Assembly: GCF_001552175.1 (NCBI RefSeq)
Contig: NZ_BCQR01000007.1
Span: 1 to 64,000, forward strand
Reading direction: 5' to 3'
DNA from: Actinomadura kijaniata NBRC 14229
GTDB taxonomy: Bacteria > Actinomycetota > Actinomycetes > Streptosporangiales > Streptosporangiaceae
Length of the DNA stretch: 64,000 nt
The translations under genes were made by a program, and so were the position numbers. Below, one piece after another: positions 25,225 through 35,038 of this stretch (its first letter is position 1; every line of letters starts with the position of its first letter). A model generated the notes under the pieces. The model saw only the letters and a program-made list of their open reading frames with translations, did no database searches and was not told the origin of the DNA.

Positions 25225-26271
25225 TTAGCCGATGTTGGGGCCGCTCGCGAAAACGCTGGGGACGGCGTGGGAGTCCCTGGGCCGTTCGGGCTGCTCGGGC
25301 TGCTTGGTGCCCCGGCCGACGAGGGTGGACTCGGCGTGCAGGTCGTCCCAGAACGCCAGCTCCTCGTCCTCCTGGAGGTGGGCGATGCGGCCCCAGAACT
25401 CGCGGTCCTCGGCCTCGTGGGCGGCGGCCAGCGACAGCGCGGGCATGATCGTGGTCTCGCCCTCGGCGGCGGCCAGGTCGGCGGGGGTCATGTCGGCGGG
25501 CAGCAGGACCGGGGCGGCGGGGCGGTGGTGCTTGCCGCGCTTGCGGACCCGGATGGGCGGGGTGGTGGGCGTCTTGGCGGCGGCGGCCTTGCCGAACGCG
25601 AGCGCGAACGTGCCGCACAGGAAGAACGCCAGCAGCCCGCCGAGCAGCGCCTCCTCGTGCGGGATGACCATCTCGGGCGCGGGCTTGTGCTGCTGCTGGA
25701 CGGTCCGGACGCCGGTGGCCGGGGTCGCGCCGGTCAGCGCCTCGACGCCGGGGGCGGGCGCGGCGTGCTTGGGCACGTACTTCTTCTCGGCCGCGCTCTT
25801 CACCTCGGCGATCTTGCCGGGGTATCCGAAGCCGACGATCTGGTCCATGGAACGGACCTTGCGGGTCAGCTTGTAGCCGTCGGCGTTGGCCTCGATCGTG
25901 TGGATCTTCTTGCCGACGACCTTCTCGACGATGCCGACATGGTCGATCTGGTCGATGTCGTTGGAGCCGTTCCAGTCGAAGAACACCAGCGCGCCGGGCT
26001 CGGGGTCGTCGCCGAACGCGTCCTGCTCGTCGAACCACTTGGCGTGCAGGATCGTCGAGGCGAACTGCCCGGCCTCGTCGGCGACCCCGGCCTTGTCGGC
26101 GGCCCAGGCCAGGAACATGTCGCACCAGGGGGCGGTCTTGAAGTACTCGTCGTTGTCGCCGTCGACGTTCTCGGCGTACCAGTCGCCGAACTTGGTGTAG
26201 CCGTCGCTCTTCTCGGTGTAGCCGAGCTGGCCTTTGGCGACTTCGAGCAGCTTCTGACCAATCGGGTCCAC
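25225..26271 (-). CDS. CHAP-domain protein with one internal membrane segment
   Basis: 348 aa. An N-terminal CHAP (cysteine, histidine-dependent amidohydrolase/peptidase) domain (about 1-150) has candidate catalytic C50 (APWCDMFLAWAA), H111 (IDHVGIVEKV) and E127/N129. A Pro/Ala linker leads to one membrane helix at 208-228, then a basic region (RVRKRGKHHR) and an acidic tail (HEAEDREFWG). No N-terminal signal peptide is visible. GTG 26271 has GGGGAG upstream. CHAP enzymes usually cut peptidoglycan peptides. The basic region after the helix suggests the CHAP domain faces outward. Confidence 0.85.
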   Translation of the reverse strand: MDPIGQKLLEVAKGQLGYTEKSDGYTKFGDWYAENVDGDNDEYFKTAPWCDMFLAWAADKAGVADEAGQFASTILHAKWFDEQDAFGDDPEPGALVFFDWNGSNDIDQIDHVGIVEKVVGKKIHTIEANADGYKLTRKVRSMDQIVGFGYPGKIAEVKSAAEKKYVPKHAAPAPGVEALTGATPATGVRTVQQQHKPAPEMVIPHEEALLGGLLAFFLCGTFALAFGKAAAAKTPTTPPIRVRKRGKHHRPAAPVLLPADMTPADLAAAEGETTIMPALSLAAAHEAEDREFWGRIAHLQEDEELAFWDDLHAESTLVGRGTKQPEQPERPRDSHAVPSVFASGPNIG

Positions 26272-26324
26272 TGACGTACTCCCCGGGGCGTGCCTGGTGC
26301 GGACGGGTGCGCCCGACCATGAGA

Positions 26325-26394
26325 AACGTGACCCCGTTTCAAGGTCACGTTCCGATCACGCGAGAATCTAGCCGAGGTAAAGAACGAGTGACAA
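26325..26394 (-). promoter_or_regulatory. Promoter and leader stem-loop of the CHAP gene
   Basis: On the minus strand TTGTCA (26394 to 26389), an 18-base spacer and TAGATT (26370 to 26365) form a good promoter. Soon after the predicted start, AACGTGACC (26351 to 26343) and GGTCACGTT (26333 to 26325) form a perfect 9-bp stem with a 9-base loop in the 5' leader, about 55 bases before the start codon. No known riboswitch class was recognised. Confidence 0.6.
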
Positions 26395-26449
26395 GTCGTC
26401 CCGCGAGAAGTGGTCGATACGGACTAGTAGGGCGATAGTCCCCCGGTGG

Positions 26450-27268
26450 TCAGGAGTAGCCCCGGGGGAGGACCGTCACCGGGCACGGCGCGGCCCGCAG
26501 CACCTTGAGGGCGACCTCGCCGAGGAACACCCGGTGCGCGGCGGCGTCCTCGCTGCTGGCGCACACCAGGATCTCGCCCTCGGACCAGGGGACGTCGGCC
26601 AGCGCGGCGGCCACGTCGTCGCCCTCGCCGAGTTCGGCGGTGACGCTCTCGGGCGGCAGGCCGGAGGACTCCTGGGCCAGCCGGATCGCCAGCGCCAGGT
26701 CGTCGCGCAGCCGTCCGGTGGAGACGTCGCCGATCGCCAGGGTGACCAGCCGCAGCGGGACGCCGAGCGTCACCGCCGCCACCGCCGCGCGGGCGACCGC
26801 CTCGTCGGCCTGCGGCCGCTGCACGTACATCACCGAGATCCGGGTCAGGCCCTCCTCGGTGGGGCGGTGGCCCGCCGGGGCCAGCATCACCGCCTCGGGC
26901 GCCGAGTGCAGCAGGTGGTCGCCGGTCGCGCTGACGGCGATGCGGCCGCGCGCCCCGCCCGGCGGGGAGCCCACCACGATCAGGTCCGCGCCGACCTTCC
27001 CGGCCAGCGACGACAGGCCCCGCCCCACGCTGCGGCCCTCCTGGACGGTGTACTCGGCGGGCTGGTCGGCCAGCAGCTCGGCGGCCTGCTCCAGCAGGGC
27101 GTGCGCCTCGCCCGCGGCGGCGAGCCGGTCGGGCGGGTGGACGTGGGCGACGGTGAGCCGCCCGCCGGTGTGGGCGACGACCGTGCGCGCCAGGTCCAGC
27201 GCCTCCCTGCCTCCGGGGTCGGGGACGTACCCGACCAGAACGTGTTCTCCGATCATGGTCGGTGTCAT
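26450..27268 (-). CDS. Tandem universal stress protein
   Basis: 272 aa made of two Usp domains (about 5-140 and 150-272). The first has VLVGYVPDPGGREAL and the nucleotide-loop-like VVGSPPGGARGR, the second GDDVAAALADVPWSEGEILV and the CPVTVLPRG end. ATG 27268 has a close AAGGGG; ATG 27256 (MIGEHV) is an equally possible start. The protein is cytoplasmic, with a likely role in stress or dormancy physiology. It is divergent from yceI. Confidence 0.85.
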   Translation of the reverse strand: MTPTMIGEHVLVGYVPDPGGREALDLARTVVAHTGGRLTVAHVHPPDRLAAAGEAHALLEQAAELLADQPAEYTVQEGRSVGRGLSSLAGKVGADLIVVGSPPGGARGRIAVSATGDHLLHSAPEAVMLAPAGHRPTEEGLTRISVMYVQRPQADEAVARAAVAAVTLGVPLRLVTLAIGDVSTGRLRDDLALAIRLAQESSGLPPESVTAELGEGDDVAAALADVPWSEGEILVCASSEDAAAHRVFLGEVALKVLRAAPCPVTVLPRGYS

Positions 27269-27422
27269 TCCCCTTCGACGGCGCTTCGCACCGCCGTGGG
27301 CCGCCGGCCTCCCCCGCGCAACGGGCTGACCTGGGCGGGAGCGCTCCGGAGATGGCCGGGACGGCCCGCGCCCTCGGGTAGATTCTGCTGGTCTGTCAGC
27401 TTTTGTGACTTTTGGGGGGAAT

Positions 27423-27995
27423 GTGACTCTGGAGACCGGGCTGCCCGGACTGGTGGCCGGGCGATGGACCGTGGACCCCGCCCACTCGGAGATCACCTTC
27501 ACCATCCGCCATCTGATGACGACCGTGCGCGGCAGCTTCACCGACTTCTCCGGCGAGATCGAGGTCGCGCGGGAGGCGCCGGCCTCGACCGCCCGCGCCG
27601 ACATCCGGATGGCCTCCATCGACACCCGCAACGCCGAGCGCGACGCCCACGTCCGCTCCGCCGACTTCCTGGACGTCGAGCGCTTCCCGGTGATGACGTT
27701 CACCTCCCGCGGCGTCGGGCGCGCCGCCATCGGCCGCCGCGCCCGCGCGCCCCGCTACCACGTGGACGGCGACCTGGCGATCAAGGGGGTGTCCCGTCCC
27801 GTCCGCCTGCTGGCCGAGTACCACGGCGTCAGCCCCGACCCCTGGGGCGGCATCCGCGCCGGCTTCACCGCGACCGCCGTGATCAGCCGCGGCGACTTCG
27901 GCATCGAGTTCAACCTCCCGCTCCAGGGCGACAAGGTCGTGCTCGGCGACACGATCGCCATCCAGCTGGAGATCCAGGCCGTCCTGGCCGCCTGA
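27423..27995 (+). CDS. YceI-family lipocalin-like protein
   Basis: 190 aa with the YceI pattern: GRWTVDPAHSEITFTIRHLM at the N-terminus, then RADIRMASIDTRNAERDAHV, FPVMTFTS and LAIKGVSRPVRL. These proteins bind isoprenoid-like lipids in an extended beta-barrel. No signal peptide is seen. GTG 27423 follows GGGGGGA at short spacing; GTG 27405 is an alternative. A TAGATT -10-like element lies at 27379-27384. Confidence 0.9.
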   Translation: MTLETGLPGLVAGRWTVDPAHSEITFTIRHLMTTVRGSFTDFSGEIEVAREAPASTARADIRMASIDTRNAERDAHVRSADFLDVERFPVMTFTSRGVGRAAIGRRARAPRYHVDGDLAIKGVSRPVRLLAEYHGVSPDPWGGIRAGFTATAVISRGDFGIEFNLPLQGDKVVLGDTIAIQLEIQAVLAA

Positions 27996-28036
27996 CGGAC
28001 ACCCTGGGTCGGCGCGCGGGGATCACGGGCGGGCGC

Positions 28037-28951
28037 TCAGAGGGCGCGTTCCCCCGACCGGACGAGGGCCAGCAGGTCGCGGGCGGGCCCCGCGGGACGG
28101 CCGCCCCGGGGCCAGACGGCGCGCAGGGGACGGCTCAGGTCCAGGTCGGGGACCGGAACGACCACCAGCCGCCCGCCCGCCACCTCGTCGGCCACCGCCA
28201 GCTCGCTCACCACCACCGGGCCCGCCCCCGACACCGCCGCCGCCTTCAGCGCGGTCGTCGAGCCCAGTTGCAGGCGCGGCGGGGCCGCCCCGCCGTGCGC
28301 GGCCAGCGCCCGGTCCAGCACCTCGCGGGTGCCCGACCCCTCCTCCCGCAGGATCAGCGGCGTCGCCGCCAGCTCCGCCGCCGTCACCCCGCCCCGGCGC
28401 CGGGCCCAGCGGTGCCGGGGCGCGACGACCACGACCAGCCGGTCGGACCCCACCACCGTCCCGCCCAGCCCGGACGGGGTGCGCACGCCCTCCACGAACC
28501 CCAGGTCGGCCTCGCCGCCGCGCACCGCGTCGGCGACCGCCGCGGAGTTGGCGGGCCGCAGCGTCACCGTCACCTCCGGGTGCGCCTCGCGCAGCGCCAC
28601 CAGCCACCCCGGGATCAGGTACTCGGCCACCGTCAGGCTCGCCACCACCCGCAGCCGCCCGTCGCGGCGCCCGCGCAGCGCCCCGATCCCGGCGTCCAGC
28701 GCGTGCGCCGCGTCGACCACCTGCTGCGCCCACCCGGCCACCAGCGCCCCGGCCTCGGTGGGCCGCGAGCCGCGCGGCGACCGCTCCAGCAGCGCCACCC
28801 CGACCTGCCGCTCCATCGCCCGGATCCGCGCGCTGGCGGCGGGCTGGGTGACGCCCAGCTCGGCCGCCGCCCGCCCGACGCTGCCCAGCCGCACGACCGC
28901 CAGCAGCAGTTCCAGGGCCCCGAGATCGGGGACGCGACGCGCCACACTCAT
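28037..28951 (-). CDS. LysR-family transcriptional regulator (CysB-like)
   Basis: 304 aa. The LysR HTH is at about 8-65 (VVRLGSVGRAAAELGVTQPA, then ASARIRAMERQVG) and a type 2 periplasmic-binding effector domain follows. It is divergent from the TDT transporter gene at 29023. A perfect CATAAG-N5-CTTATG dyad overlaps its start codon. Its likely role is inducer-dependent activation of the transporter. Confidence 0.9.
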   Translation of the reverse strand: MSVARRVPDLGALELLLAVVRLGSVGRAAAELGVTQPAASARIRAMERQVGVALLERSPRGSRPTEAGALVAGWAQQVVDAAHALDAGIGALRGRRDGRLRVVASLTVAEYLIPGWLVALREAHPEVTVTLRPANSAAVADAVRGGEADLGFVEGVRTPSGLGGTVVGSDRLVVVVAPRHRWARRRGGVTAAELAATPLILREEGSGTREVLDRALAAHGGAAPPRLQLGSTTALKAAAVSGAGPVVVSELAVADEVAGGRLVVVPVPDLDLSRPLRAVWPRGGRPAGPARDLLALVRSGERAL

Positions 28952-28965
28952 AAGGCCAGCTTATG
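28949..28965. promoter_or_regulatory. LysR-type box CATAAG-N5-CTTATG
   Basis: A perfect inverted repeat containing the T-N11-A LysR box pattern, overlapping the lysR start (28951) and about 60 bases before the TDT gene. Its position suits both autorepression and activation of the divergent gene. Confidence 0.65.
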
Positions 28966-29022
28966 ACGGCATAGGGTGATGACCTCTACCGGCCCGCCCG
29001 CCCGCGGGCCAGCCTGGGGACC

Positions 29023-30141
29023 ATGAGCATCACCCGTTCCTGCCGCGGGATCGGCCCCAACTGGTACGCCAGCGTCATGGGCACCGCCATCGTGGCCAAC
29101 GCCGCCCACGCCCTCCCCGTCGACCTCCCCGGCCGGAACGCCTTCGCGGTCGCGGTGTGGCTGCTGTCGCTGGCCGCCCTCGCCGCCGTCGCCGCCGCCC
29201 GCGCCGCGCACCTGCTGCGCCACCGCGACGTCGCCCGCGCCCACCTGCTGGACGAGCCCTCCACCGCCGTCTTCTACGGCTGCCCGCCGATGGCGCTGCT
29301 CGCCGTCGGCCACGGCACCCTCGTCATCGGCCCCGCCGTCCTGGGCGAACGCCTCGCCGTCGCCCTCGACCTCGCCCTGTGGACCACGGGAACGCTCTAC
29401 TCCCTGGCCGTCGCCGTCGTGGTCCCGTACCTGATGACCTCCCGGCACAGCGGCCACCCCGGCGCCTCGGACCCGACCCGGCTGCTGCCGGTCGTCGCGC
29501 CGATGGTCGCCGCCGCCCTCGGCCCCGCGCTGGTCCCGCACCTGCCCCCGGGCGAGGCGCGCGCGACGATGCTGTACGGCTGCTACGCGATGTTCGGGAT
29601 GAGCCTGCTGGCCACGCTGACGCTGCTGCCGGGCGTGTGGACCCGCCTGGTCCGCGACCCCCTGGCCCCCGTCACCCTCACCCCCACCCTGTTCCTGGTC
29701 CTGGGCCCGCTCGGCCAGTCCACCACCGCCGTGAACCAGCTCGCCGACGCCGCCGGGGCCGCCGCGCCCGCGCACGCCGCCGCGATGCGCGCGTTCGCCG
29801 TGCTGTACGGGGTGCCGGTGCTGGGGTTCGCGCTGCTGTGGCTGGCCGTCGCGGGCCTGGCGAACGCGCGGGCGCTGCGCGGCGGGATGCCGTTCGCGAT
29901 GACCTGGTGGGCCTACACGTTCCCGGTCGGGACCTGCGTCACCGGCGCCGCCGCGCTGGCCCGGCGCACCGGCCTGACCGCGCTCACCGCCGTGGCCGCC
30001 GCGCTGTTCCTGCTGCTGACCGTCGCGTGGGCGGTCGCCGCGTCCCGCACGCTGCGCGGCGTCCTCTCCGGCCGCCTGCTGGCCGAGCCCGCCCCGCCCG
30101 CCCCGGCCGGTGTCCCGCTGCGCGAAGCGCGCGCCGCGTGA
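29023..30141 (+). CDS. TDT-family transporter (TehA/SLAC1-like, possible sulfite or organic-acid exporter)
   Basis: 372 aa, about ten membrane helices. The family segments GPNWYASVMGTAIVA, FYGCPPMALLAVGHG and FAMTWWAYTFPVGTC match tellurite-resistance/dicarboxylate (TDT) transporters, a family that includes TehA, Mae1 and the sulfite pump Ssu1. Divergent from a CysB-like LysR regulator, which favours sulfite or a sulfur-linked anion, but that is only contextual. Confidence 0.88.
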   Translation: MSITRSCRGIGPNWYASVMGTAIVANAAHALPVDLPGRNAFAVAVWLLSLAALAAVAAARAAHLLRHRDVARAHLLDEPSTAVFYGCPPMALLAVGHGTLVIGPAVLGERLAVALDLALWTTGTLYSLAVAVVVPYLMTSRHSGHPGASDPTRLLPVVAPMVAAALGPALVPHLPPGEARATMLYGCYAMFGMSLLATLTLLPGVWTRLVRDPLAPVTLTPTLFLVLGPLGQSTTAVNQLADAAGAAAPAHAAAMRAFAVLYGVPVLGFALLWLAVAGLANARALRGGMPFAMTWWAYTFPVGTCVTGAAALARRTGLTALTAVAAALFLLLTVAWAVAASRTLRGVLSGRLLAEPAPPAPAGVPLREARAA

Positions 30142-30212
30142 CGGTGCCGATCCGGACCGTGCACCGGAGGTACGATGCAGCGGAGTCCTTCCCCTCCCGC
30201 TGAGAGGCCGAG

Positions 30213-32516
30213 GTGTCGCTGGCCAGCCTGGAACACAGGTCGGGGCGGCTCCCGGCGGAGCTGACCAGCTTCGTCGGGCGCCGCGCGGAACTCGACGAGA
30301 TCGCCCGCCTCTTCACCCGGTGCCGCCTGGTGACGCTGACCGGGCCCGGCGGGGTCGGCAAGACCCGCCTGGCCCTGCGCGCCGCCGTCCATGTCGGCGA
30401 CGGCCTGCCGGACGGGGTCCGCTTCGTCGACCTCGGCTCGCTGCGCGACCCCGCGCTGCTCGCCCAGACCGTCGCCGAACGCTTGGAACTGCTCGACCAG
30501 GAACCGGCCGCCGCGCTCGACGTGCTGATCGCCCATCTGGCCGACCGGCGGATGCTGCTGGTGCTGGACACCTGCGAGCACCTGGTCGACGCCGTCGCCC
30601 TGCTGAGCGAGACGCTGCTGCGCAGCGCCCCCGGCCTGCTGGTGCTGGCCACCGGCCGCCAGCCGCTGGAGGTGCCGGGCGAGCACACGGTGGTGGTCGC
30701 GCCGCTGTCGTGCCCCGAGGCGCCCGCCGGGCCGTGCGAGTCGATGGAGCTGTTCGCCGACCGCGCCGCCGCCGTCGTCCCCGGCTGGCGCATCACCGAC
30801 GCCAACCGGGACGCCGTCGCGCTGCTGTGCCACCGCCTCGACGGCATCCCGCTGGCGATCGAGCTGGCCGCCGTCCAGCTGCGGGCGCTGTCGGTCGAGC
30901 AGCTCCTGGACCGCTTCGGCGACCGTCTCGTCCTCGCCCGGGGCCGCCGCACCTCGCTGCCCCGCCACCGGACGCTGCGCACCGCGATCGACTGGAGCCA
31001 CGAGCTGTGCACGCCGCCGGAACGGCTGCTGTGGGCGCGGCTGTCGGTGTTCGCCGGGGACTTCGACCTGGAGAGCGCCGAGCACGTGTGCCGCGACGAC
31101 GCCGACGGCGGGGAGCTGCCCGCCGAACACGTCCTGGACACGCTGGCCGGGCTGGTCGCCAAGTCGGTGGTGCTGCGGGTGGAACGCGACGGCGACGCCC
31201 GCTACCGGATGCTGGACACGCTCCGTGAGTACGGCGCCGAACGCCTGGCCGAACTCGGCCAGCGCGAGCGGACGCGGGAACGCGCGTTCGACTGGTTCAC
31301 CGGCCAGATCCACCGGGCCCGCGAGGAGCTGGCCACCGCCGCCCAGCCCGGCTGGCTGCGCTGGTTCCGCGACGAGCAGGCCAACGTCCGCGCCGTGCTC
31401 GACCACGCCCTGCGCGACGGCCACGGCTCCGACCTGTACCCGGTGTTCCTCGGCTTCTGCCGCATCCTGGCGTTGCAGGGCCTCATCGGCGAGGCGCGGC
31501 ACTGGCTGCGCCGCCTGCTGGCCATCGCCGCGCCGGACCAGACGTGCGCCGCCGAGGCGCTGGCCCTCGGCGGGCTGCTGGCCACCCTCCAGGACGACCT
31601 GGACGAAGGACGCGGGATGGTCGGGCGGGCCGCCGACCGCGCCGGGGACGACCCGGCCGGGCTGGCCTACGTGCGCCAGGTGCAGGGCACGATCGAGCTG
31701 TACTCCGACCGGATGGCCGAGGCGGCGCGGCTGTTGGCCGAGGCGGGGCGGCTGCACGGGGCCGCGGGCTCCCGCGACGTGCTGGTGCCGATCGCCCGGG
31801 TGTTCCTGTCGGCGGCGTGCTCGCTGGCGGGCGACACCGAGGAGGGCGAACGCCACGCCGCCGCGATCGTGCGCGAGGCCGAGGACAGCGGCGAGCAGTG
31901 GTGCCTGTCCTACGGCCTGTGCATGCGGGCGCTGGCGCACCTGCTCGCCGGGGACCCGGCCGCCGCGCTGCCGCACGTGCGCGCCGGGCTGGCCGTCAAG
32001 GACGAGCTGGAGGACCGGCTCGGGGTCGCGCTGGCCCTCGACATCACCGGCGCCTGCCTGATCGGGACGGGCGCGTTCGGCGCGGGCGTCCGGCTGTTCG
32101 GGGCGGGCGACCGGCTGCGGACCTTCATCGGCACGGCGCTGTTCGGCCGCCAGCACGCGCAGCTGCGCGCGTTCTTCGAGAAGTTCGCGCGGGACGGGCT
32201 CGGCGACGCCGCGTTCACGGCGGCGTTCACCGCCGGGCGGTCGCTGGACACCGCCGGGGCCGTCGCCGAGGCGCTGGGGGAGGCGCCCGAACGGCCGGCC
32301 GGGCGGCGCGCGCTGACCCGCCGCGAGCGGGAGGTGGCCGCGCTGGTCGCCGACGGCCTGTCCAACCGCGAGATCGCCGAACGCCTCGTCATCTCCAAGC
32401 GCACCGTCGACTCCCACATCGAGCACATCCTCGGCAAGCTCGGTTTCACCTCCCGTGTCCAGATCGCGACCTGGCACGCGGAGCGTCCTCATGGGGAGGA
32501 TGGACACGCACCGTGA
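30213..32516 (+). CDS. NB-ARC/AAA ATPase regulator with C-terminal LuxR HTH, paralog 1
   Basis: 767 aa. The P-loop ATPase has Walker A GPGGVGKT at 44-51 and Walker [10 protein letters not shown] at 115-123. A helical TPR-like middle follows, then a C-terminal LuxR HTH ([40 protein letters not shown]). GTG 30213 follows GAGAGG. The architecture resembles large STAND-type LuxR regulators of mycobacteria and Streptomyces, where ATP binding and a signal license DNA binding. Paralog 2 follows directly. The signal is unknown. Confidence 0.88.
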   Translation: MSLASLEHRSGRLPAELTSFVGRRAELDEIARLFTRCRLVTLTGPGGVGKTRLALRAAVHVGDGLPDGVRFVDLGSLRDPALLAQTVAERLELLDQEPAAALDVLIAHLADRRMLLVLDTCEHLVDAVALLSETLLRSAPGLLVLATGRQPLEVPGEHTVVVAPLSCPEAPAGPCESMELFADRAAAVVPGWRITDANRDAVALLCHRLDGIPLAIELAAVQLRALSVEQLLDRFGDRLVLARGRRTSLPRHRTLRTAIDWSHELCTPPERLLWARLSVFAGDFDLESAEHVCRDDADGGELPAEHVLDTLAGLVAKSVVLRVERDGDARYRMLDTLREYGAERLAELGQRERTRERAFDWFTGQIHRAREELATAAQPGWLRWFRDEQANVRAVLDHALRDGHGSDLYPVFLGFCRILALQGLIGEARHWLRRLLAIAAPDQTCAAEALALGGLLATLQDDLDEGRGMVGRAADRAGDDPAGLAYVRQVQGTIELYSDRMAEAARLLAEAGRLHGAAGSRDVLVPIARVFLSAACSLAGDTEEGERHAAAIVREAEDSGEQWCLSYGLCMRALAHLLAGDPAAALPHVRAGLAVKDELEDRLGVALALDITGACLIGTGAFGAGVRLFGAGDRLRTFIGTALFGRQHAQLRAFFEKFARDGLGDAAFTAAFTAGRSLDTAGAVAEALGEAPERPAGRRALTRREREVAALVADGLSNREIAERLVISKRTVDSHIEHILGKLGFTSRVQIATWHAERPHGEDGHAP

Positions 32517-32589
32517 TAGGGCCGTTGCGAACGGTCCCGGCGCGGGTACGATGCTGGCGACGTCCCCCCCAAGCGACCATGAGGCGGCC

Positions 32590-34950
32590 GTGGCGCTCAC
32601 GACTCTGGAACAACGGTCCGGGCGGCTCCCGGCGGAGCTGACCAGCTTCGTCGGCCGTCGCGAGGAGCTCACCGAGGTCGGCCGCCTGCTGGAGCGGTGC
32701 CGCCTGGTGACGCTGATGGGGCCCGGCGGCGTCGGCAAGACGCGGCTGGCGGTGCACGCCGCCGCGCGGGCGCGCGACCGGATGCCCGACGGCGTGTGCT
32801 TCGTGGACCTGGCGGCCGTGCGCGGCCCGGGGCTGCTGCCGCTGGCCGTCGCCGAGGCGCTCGGCCTGCCCGACCAGGCCCCCGGCGCCCTGCTGGACAC
32901 CCTGGTCTCCCATCTGGCCGACCGGCGGATGCTGCTGGTGCTGGACACCTGCGAGCACCTGGTGGACGGCTGCGCGATCCTGGCGGAGGCGCTGCTGCGC
33001 AGCGCGCCGGGCCTGCGCGTGCTGGCCACCAGCCGCCAGCCCCTCGACGTCGCGGGCGAGCACACGCTGATGGTCGCGCCGCTGCCGTGCGCCGGCCCGA
33101 CGGCCCCCACCGGCGGCGTCGCCGACGACGCGCCGTGCGACTCGACGCGGCTGTTCGCCGACCGCGCCGCCGCCGTCGTCCCCGGCTGGCGCATCACCGA
33201 CGCCAACCGGGACGCCGTCGCGGCGCTGTGCCACCGCCTCGACGGCATCCCGCTGGCGATCGAGCTGGCCGCCGTCCAGCTGCGGGCGCTGTCGGTGGAG
33301 GAGACGCTGCAACGCCTCGACAGCCGCATCCTGCGCATCCGGGGCCGCCGCACCACGATGTCCCGGCACCAGACGCTGCGCACCGCGATCGACTGGAGCC
33401 ACGAGCTGTGCACGCCGGGCGAACGGCTGCTGTGGGCGCGGCTGTCGGTGTTCGCCGGGGACTTCGACCTGGCCACCGCCGAACACGTGTGCTGCGACGC
33501 CGACGCCACCGACGGGACCGACCACACCGGCGACGGGGGGCTCCCCGTCGCCGAGGTCTTCGACGTGCTGGCCGGGCTGGTCGCCAAGTCGGTGGTGCTG
33601 CGGGTGGAACGCGACGGCGCGACCCGCTACCGGATGCTGGACACCCTGCGCGAGTACGGCGCCGAACGCCTGGCCGGGCTCGGCGACGCCGAACGCGTCC
33701 GGGCTCGCGCCTACGCCCGGTTCGCCGCGCTGGTGCGGCGGGCCGCCGACGCGCTGGCGACCGGCGAGCAGGGGGACTGGCTGGACTGGGCCCACCGCGA
33801 GCAGACGAACCTGCGCGCCCAGTACGAGTTCGCGCTGCGGCACGACTCCGACGACCAGATGACGCGCGCGGCGCTGGGGATGGGCCGCATCCTGGCGTTG
33901 CAGGGACTGATCGGCGAGGCCCGGCACTGGGCCGACCGGCTGCTGGCCGAACGCGGGCCCGAGCCCGGCCCCGCCGGGACCGAGCTGCTGGCCCTGGCGG
34001 CGTGGCTGGCCGCCGTGCAGAACGACCTGGCCGTCTCCCGCGACCTGGTCGACCGGGCCGAGGAACGCGCCCGCGCCGCCGGCGACACCCGCGCCCTCGG
34101 CTACGCGCACCAGGTCAGGGGCACCATCGCGGCGTACTCCGGGCATCCGGAGGAGGCGATCGGGCTGCTGGCCGAGGCGCGGCGGCTGCACGAGGCGGCG
34201 GGCACCGCCGACGTGCTGGTCCCGATCGGGGAGGTGTTCCTGGCGCAGGCGTGCCTGGCCGCCGGGGACGTCCCGGCCGCCCTCGGCCACTCCGCCGCCA
34301 CCGTCGCGGCGACCGGGGAGGCGGGGGAGCAGTGGTGCCGCTCCTACGCGCTGTGCGTGCACGGGCTCGCGCTGCTGACGACCGGCGACGCCGACGGCGC
34401 GGCACGGGACCTGCGCGCGGCGCTGCGCGTCAAACGCGACCTGCGGGACCGGCTGGGGATCGCGCTGGCGCTGGACCTGCTCGGCGCGGCGATGATCGCG
34501 GACGGGGACGGCGCGGGCGGGGCCCGGCTGCTGGGCGCGGCCGAACGCTGCCGTTCGGCGACCGGCATGGGGCTGTTCGGCCCGCACCACGGGATGCTGC
34601 GCGAGCTGGTCACCGGGCAGGCCCGGGACCTGCTCGGCGAGCGGGGGTTCGAGGCGGCCTGCCGGGACGGCCGCGCGCTCGACCTGGACGACGCGGTCGC
34701 CGAGGCGCTGGGGGAGCGCCCGCACCGCCCCGCGCCGGCCGTGCTGAACGGCTCGGCCGGGCCGTCCCTCACCCCCCGCGAACTGCAGATCGCCGAACTG
34801 GTCGCCGACGGCCTGACCAACCGGGAGATCGCCGACCGGCTCGTCATCGCCAAGCGCACCGCCGACTCCCATGTGGAGCATATTTTGGCGAAACTGCGCT
34901 TCTCGTCCCGTTCGCAGATCGCCGAGTGGTTCGCCGGACGGGCGGGATAG
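32590..34950 (+). CDS. NB-ARC/AAA ATPase regulator with C-terminal LuxR HTH, paralog 2
   Basis: 786 aa. Walker A GPGGVGKT is again at 44-51, followed by LLVLDTCEH, a TPR-like middle and a LuxR HTH (TPRELQIAELVADGLTNREI, ADRLVIAKRTADSHVEHILA). GTG 32590 is chosen because it aligns with the start of paralog 1, follows GAGG, and lies downstream of a TTGCGA-N16-TACGAT promoter (about 32523-32550) that would be inside longer frames. Long near-identical DNA blocks show recent duplication or gene conversion with paralog 1. Confidence 0.87.
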   Translation: MALTTLEQRSGRLPAELTSFVGRREELTEVGRLLERCRLVTLMGPGGVGKTRLAVHAAARARDRMPDGVCFVDLAAVRGPGLLPLAVAEALGLPDQAPGALLDTLVSHLADRRMLLVLDTCEHLVDGCAILAEALLRSAPGLRVLATSRQPLDVAGEHTLMVAPLPCAGPTAPTGGVADDAPCDSTRLFADRAAAVVPGWRITDANRDAVAALCHRLDGIPLAIELAAVQLRALSVEETLQRLDSRILRIRGRRTTMSRHQTLRTAIDWSHELCTPGERLLWARLSVFAGDFDLATAEHVCCDADATDGTDHTGDGGLPVAEVFDVLAGLVAKSVVLRVERDGATRYRMLDTLREYGAERLAGLGDAERVRARAYARFAALVRRAADALATGEQGDWLDWAHREQTNLRAQYEFALRHDSDDQMTRAALGMGRILALQGLIGEARHWADRLLAERGPEPGPAGTELLALAAWLAAVQNDLAVSRDLVDRAEERARAAGDTRALGYAHQVRGTIAAYSGHPEEAIGLLAEARRLHEAAGTADVLVPIGEVFLAQACLAAGDVPAALGHSAATVAATGEAGEQWCRSYALCVHGLALLTTGDADGAARDLRAALRVKRDLRDRLGIALALDLLGAAMIADGDGAGGARLLGAAERCRSATGMGLFGPHHGMLRELVTGQARDLLGERGFEAACRDGRALDLDDAVAEALGERPHRPAPAVLNGSAGPSLTPRELQIAELVADGLTNREIADRLVIAKRTADSHVEHILAKLRFSSRSQIAEWFAGRAG

Positions 34951-35038
34951 GTATGCGGATGGGGGAGTCTACGCATGCGCCGCCGGGCCCCCTCGTCCTA
35001 TTTTCGGAACTCTGACGGTTTCGCTCTGGGGGGAGACG

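Noticed and set aside
32455..32589. Upstream extension of the second NB-ARC/LuxR gene
   Set aside because: The extension overlaps the stop of paralog 1 and a good promoter; alignment to paralog 1 supports GTG 32590.
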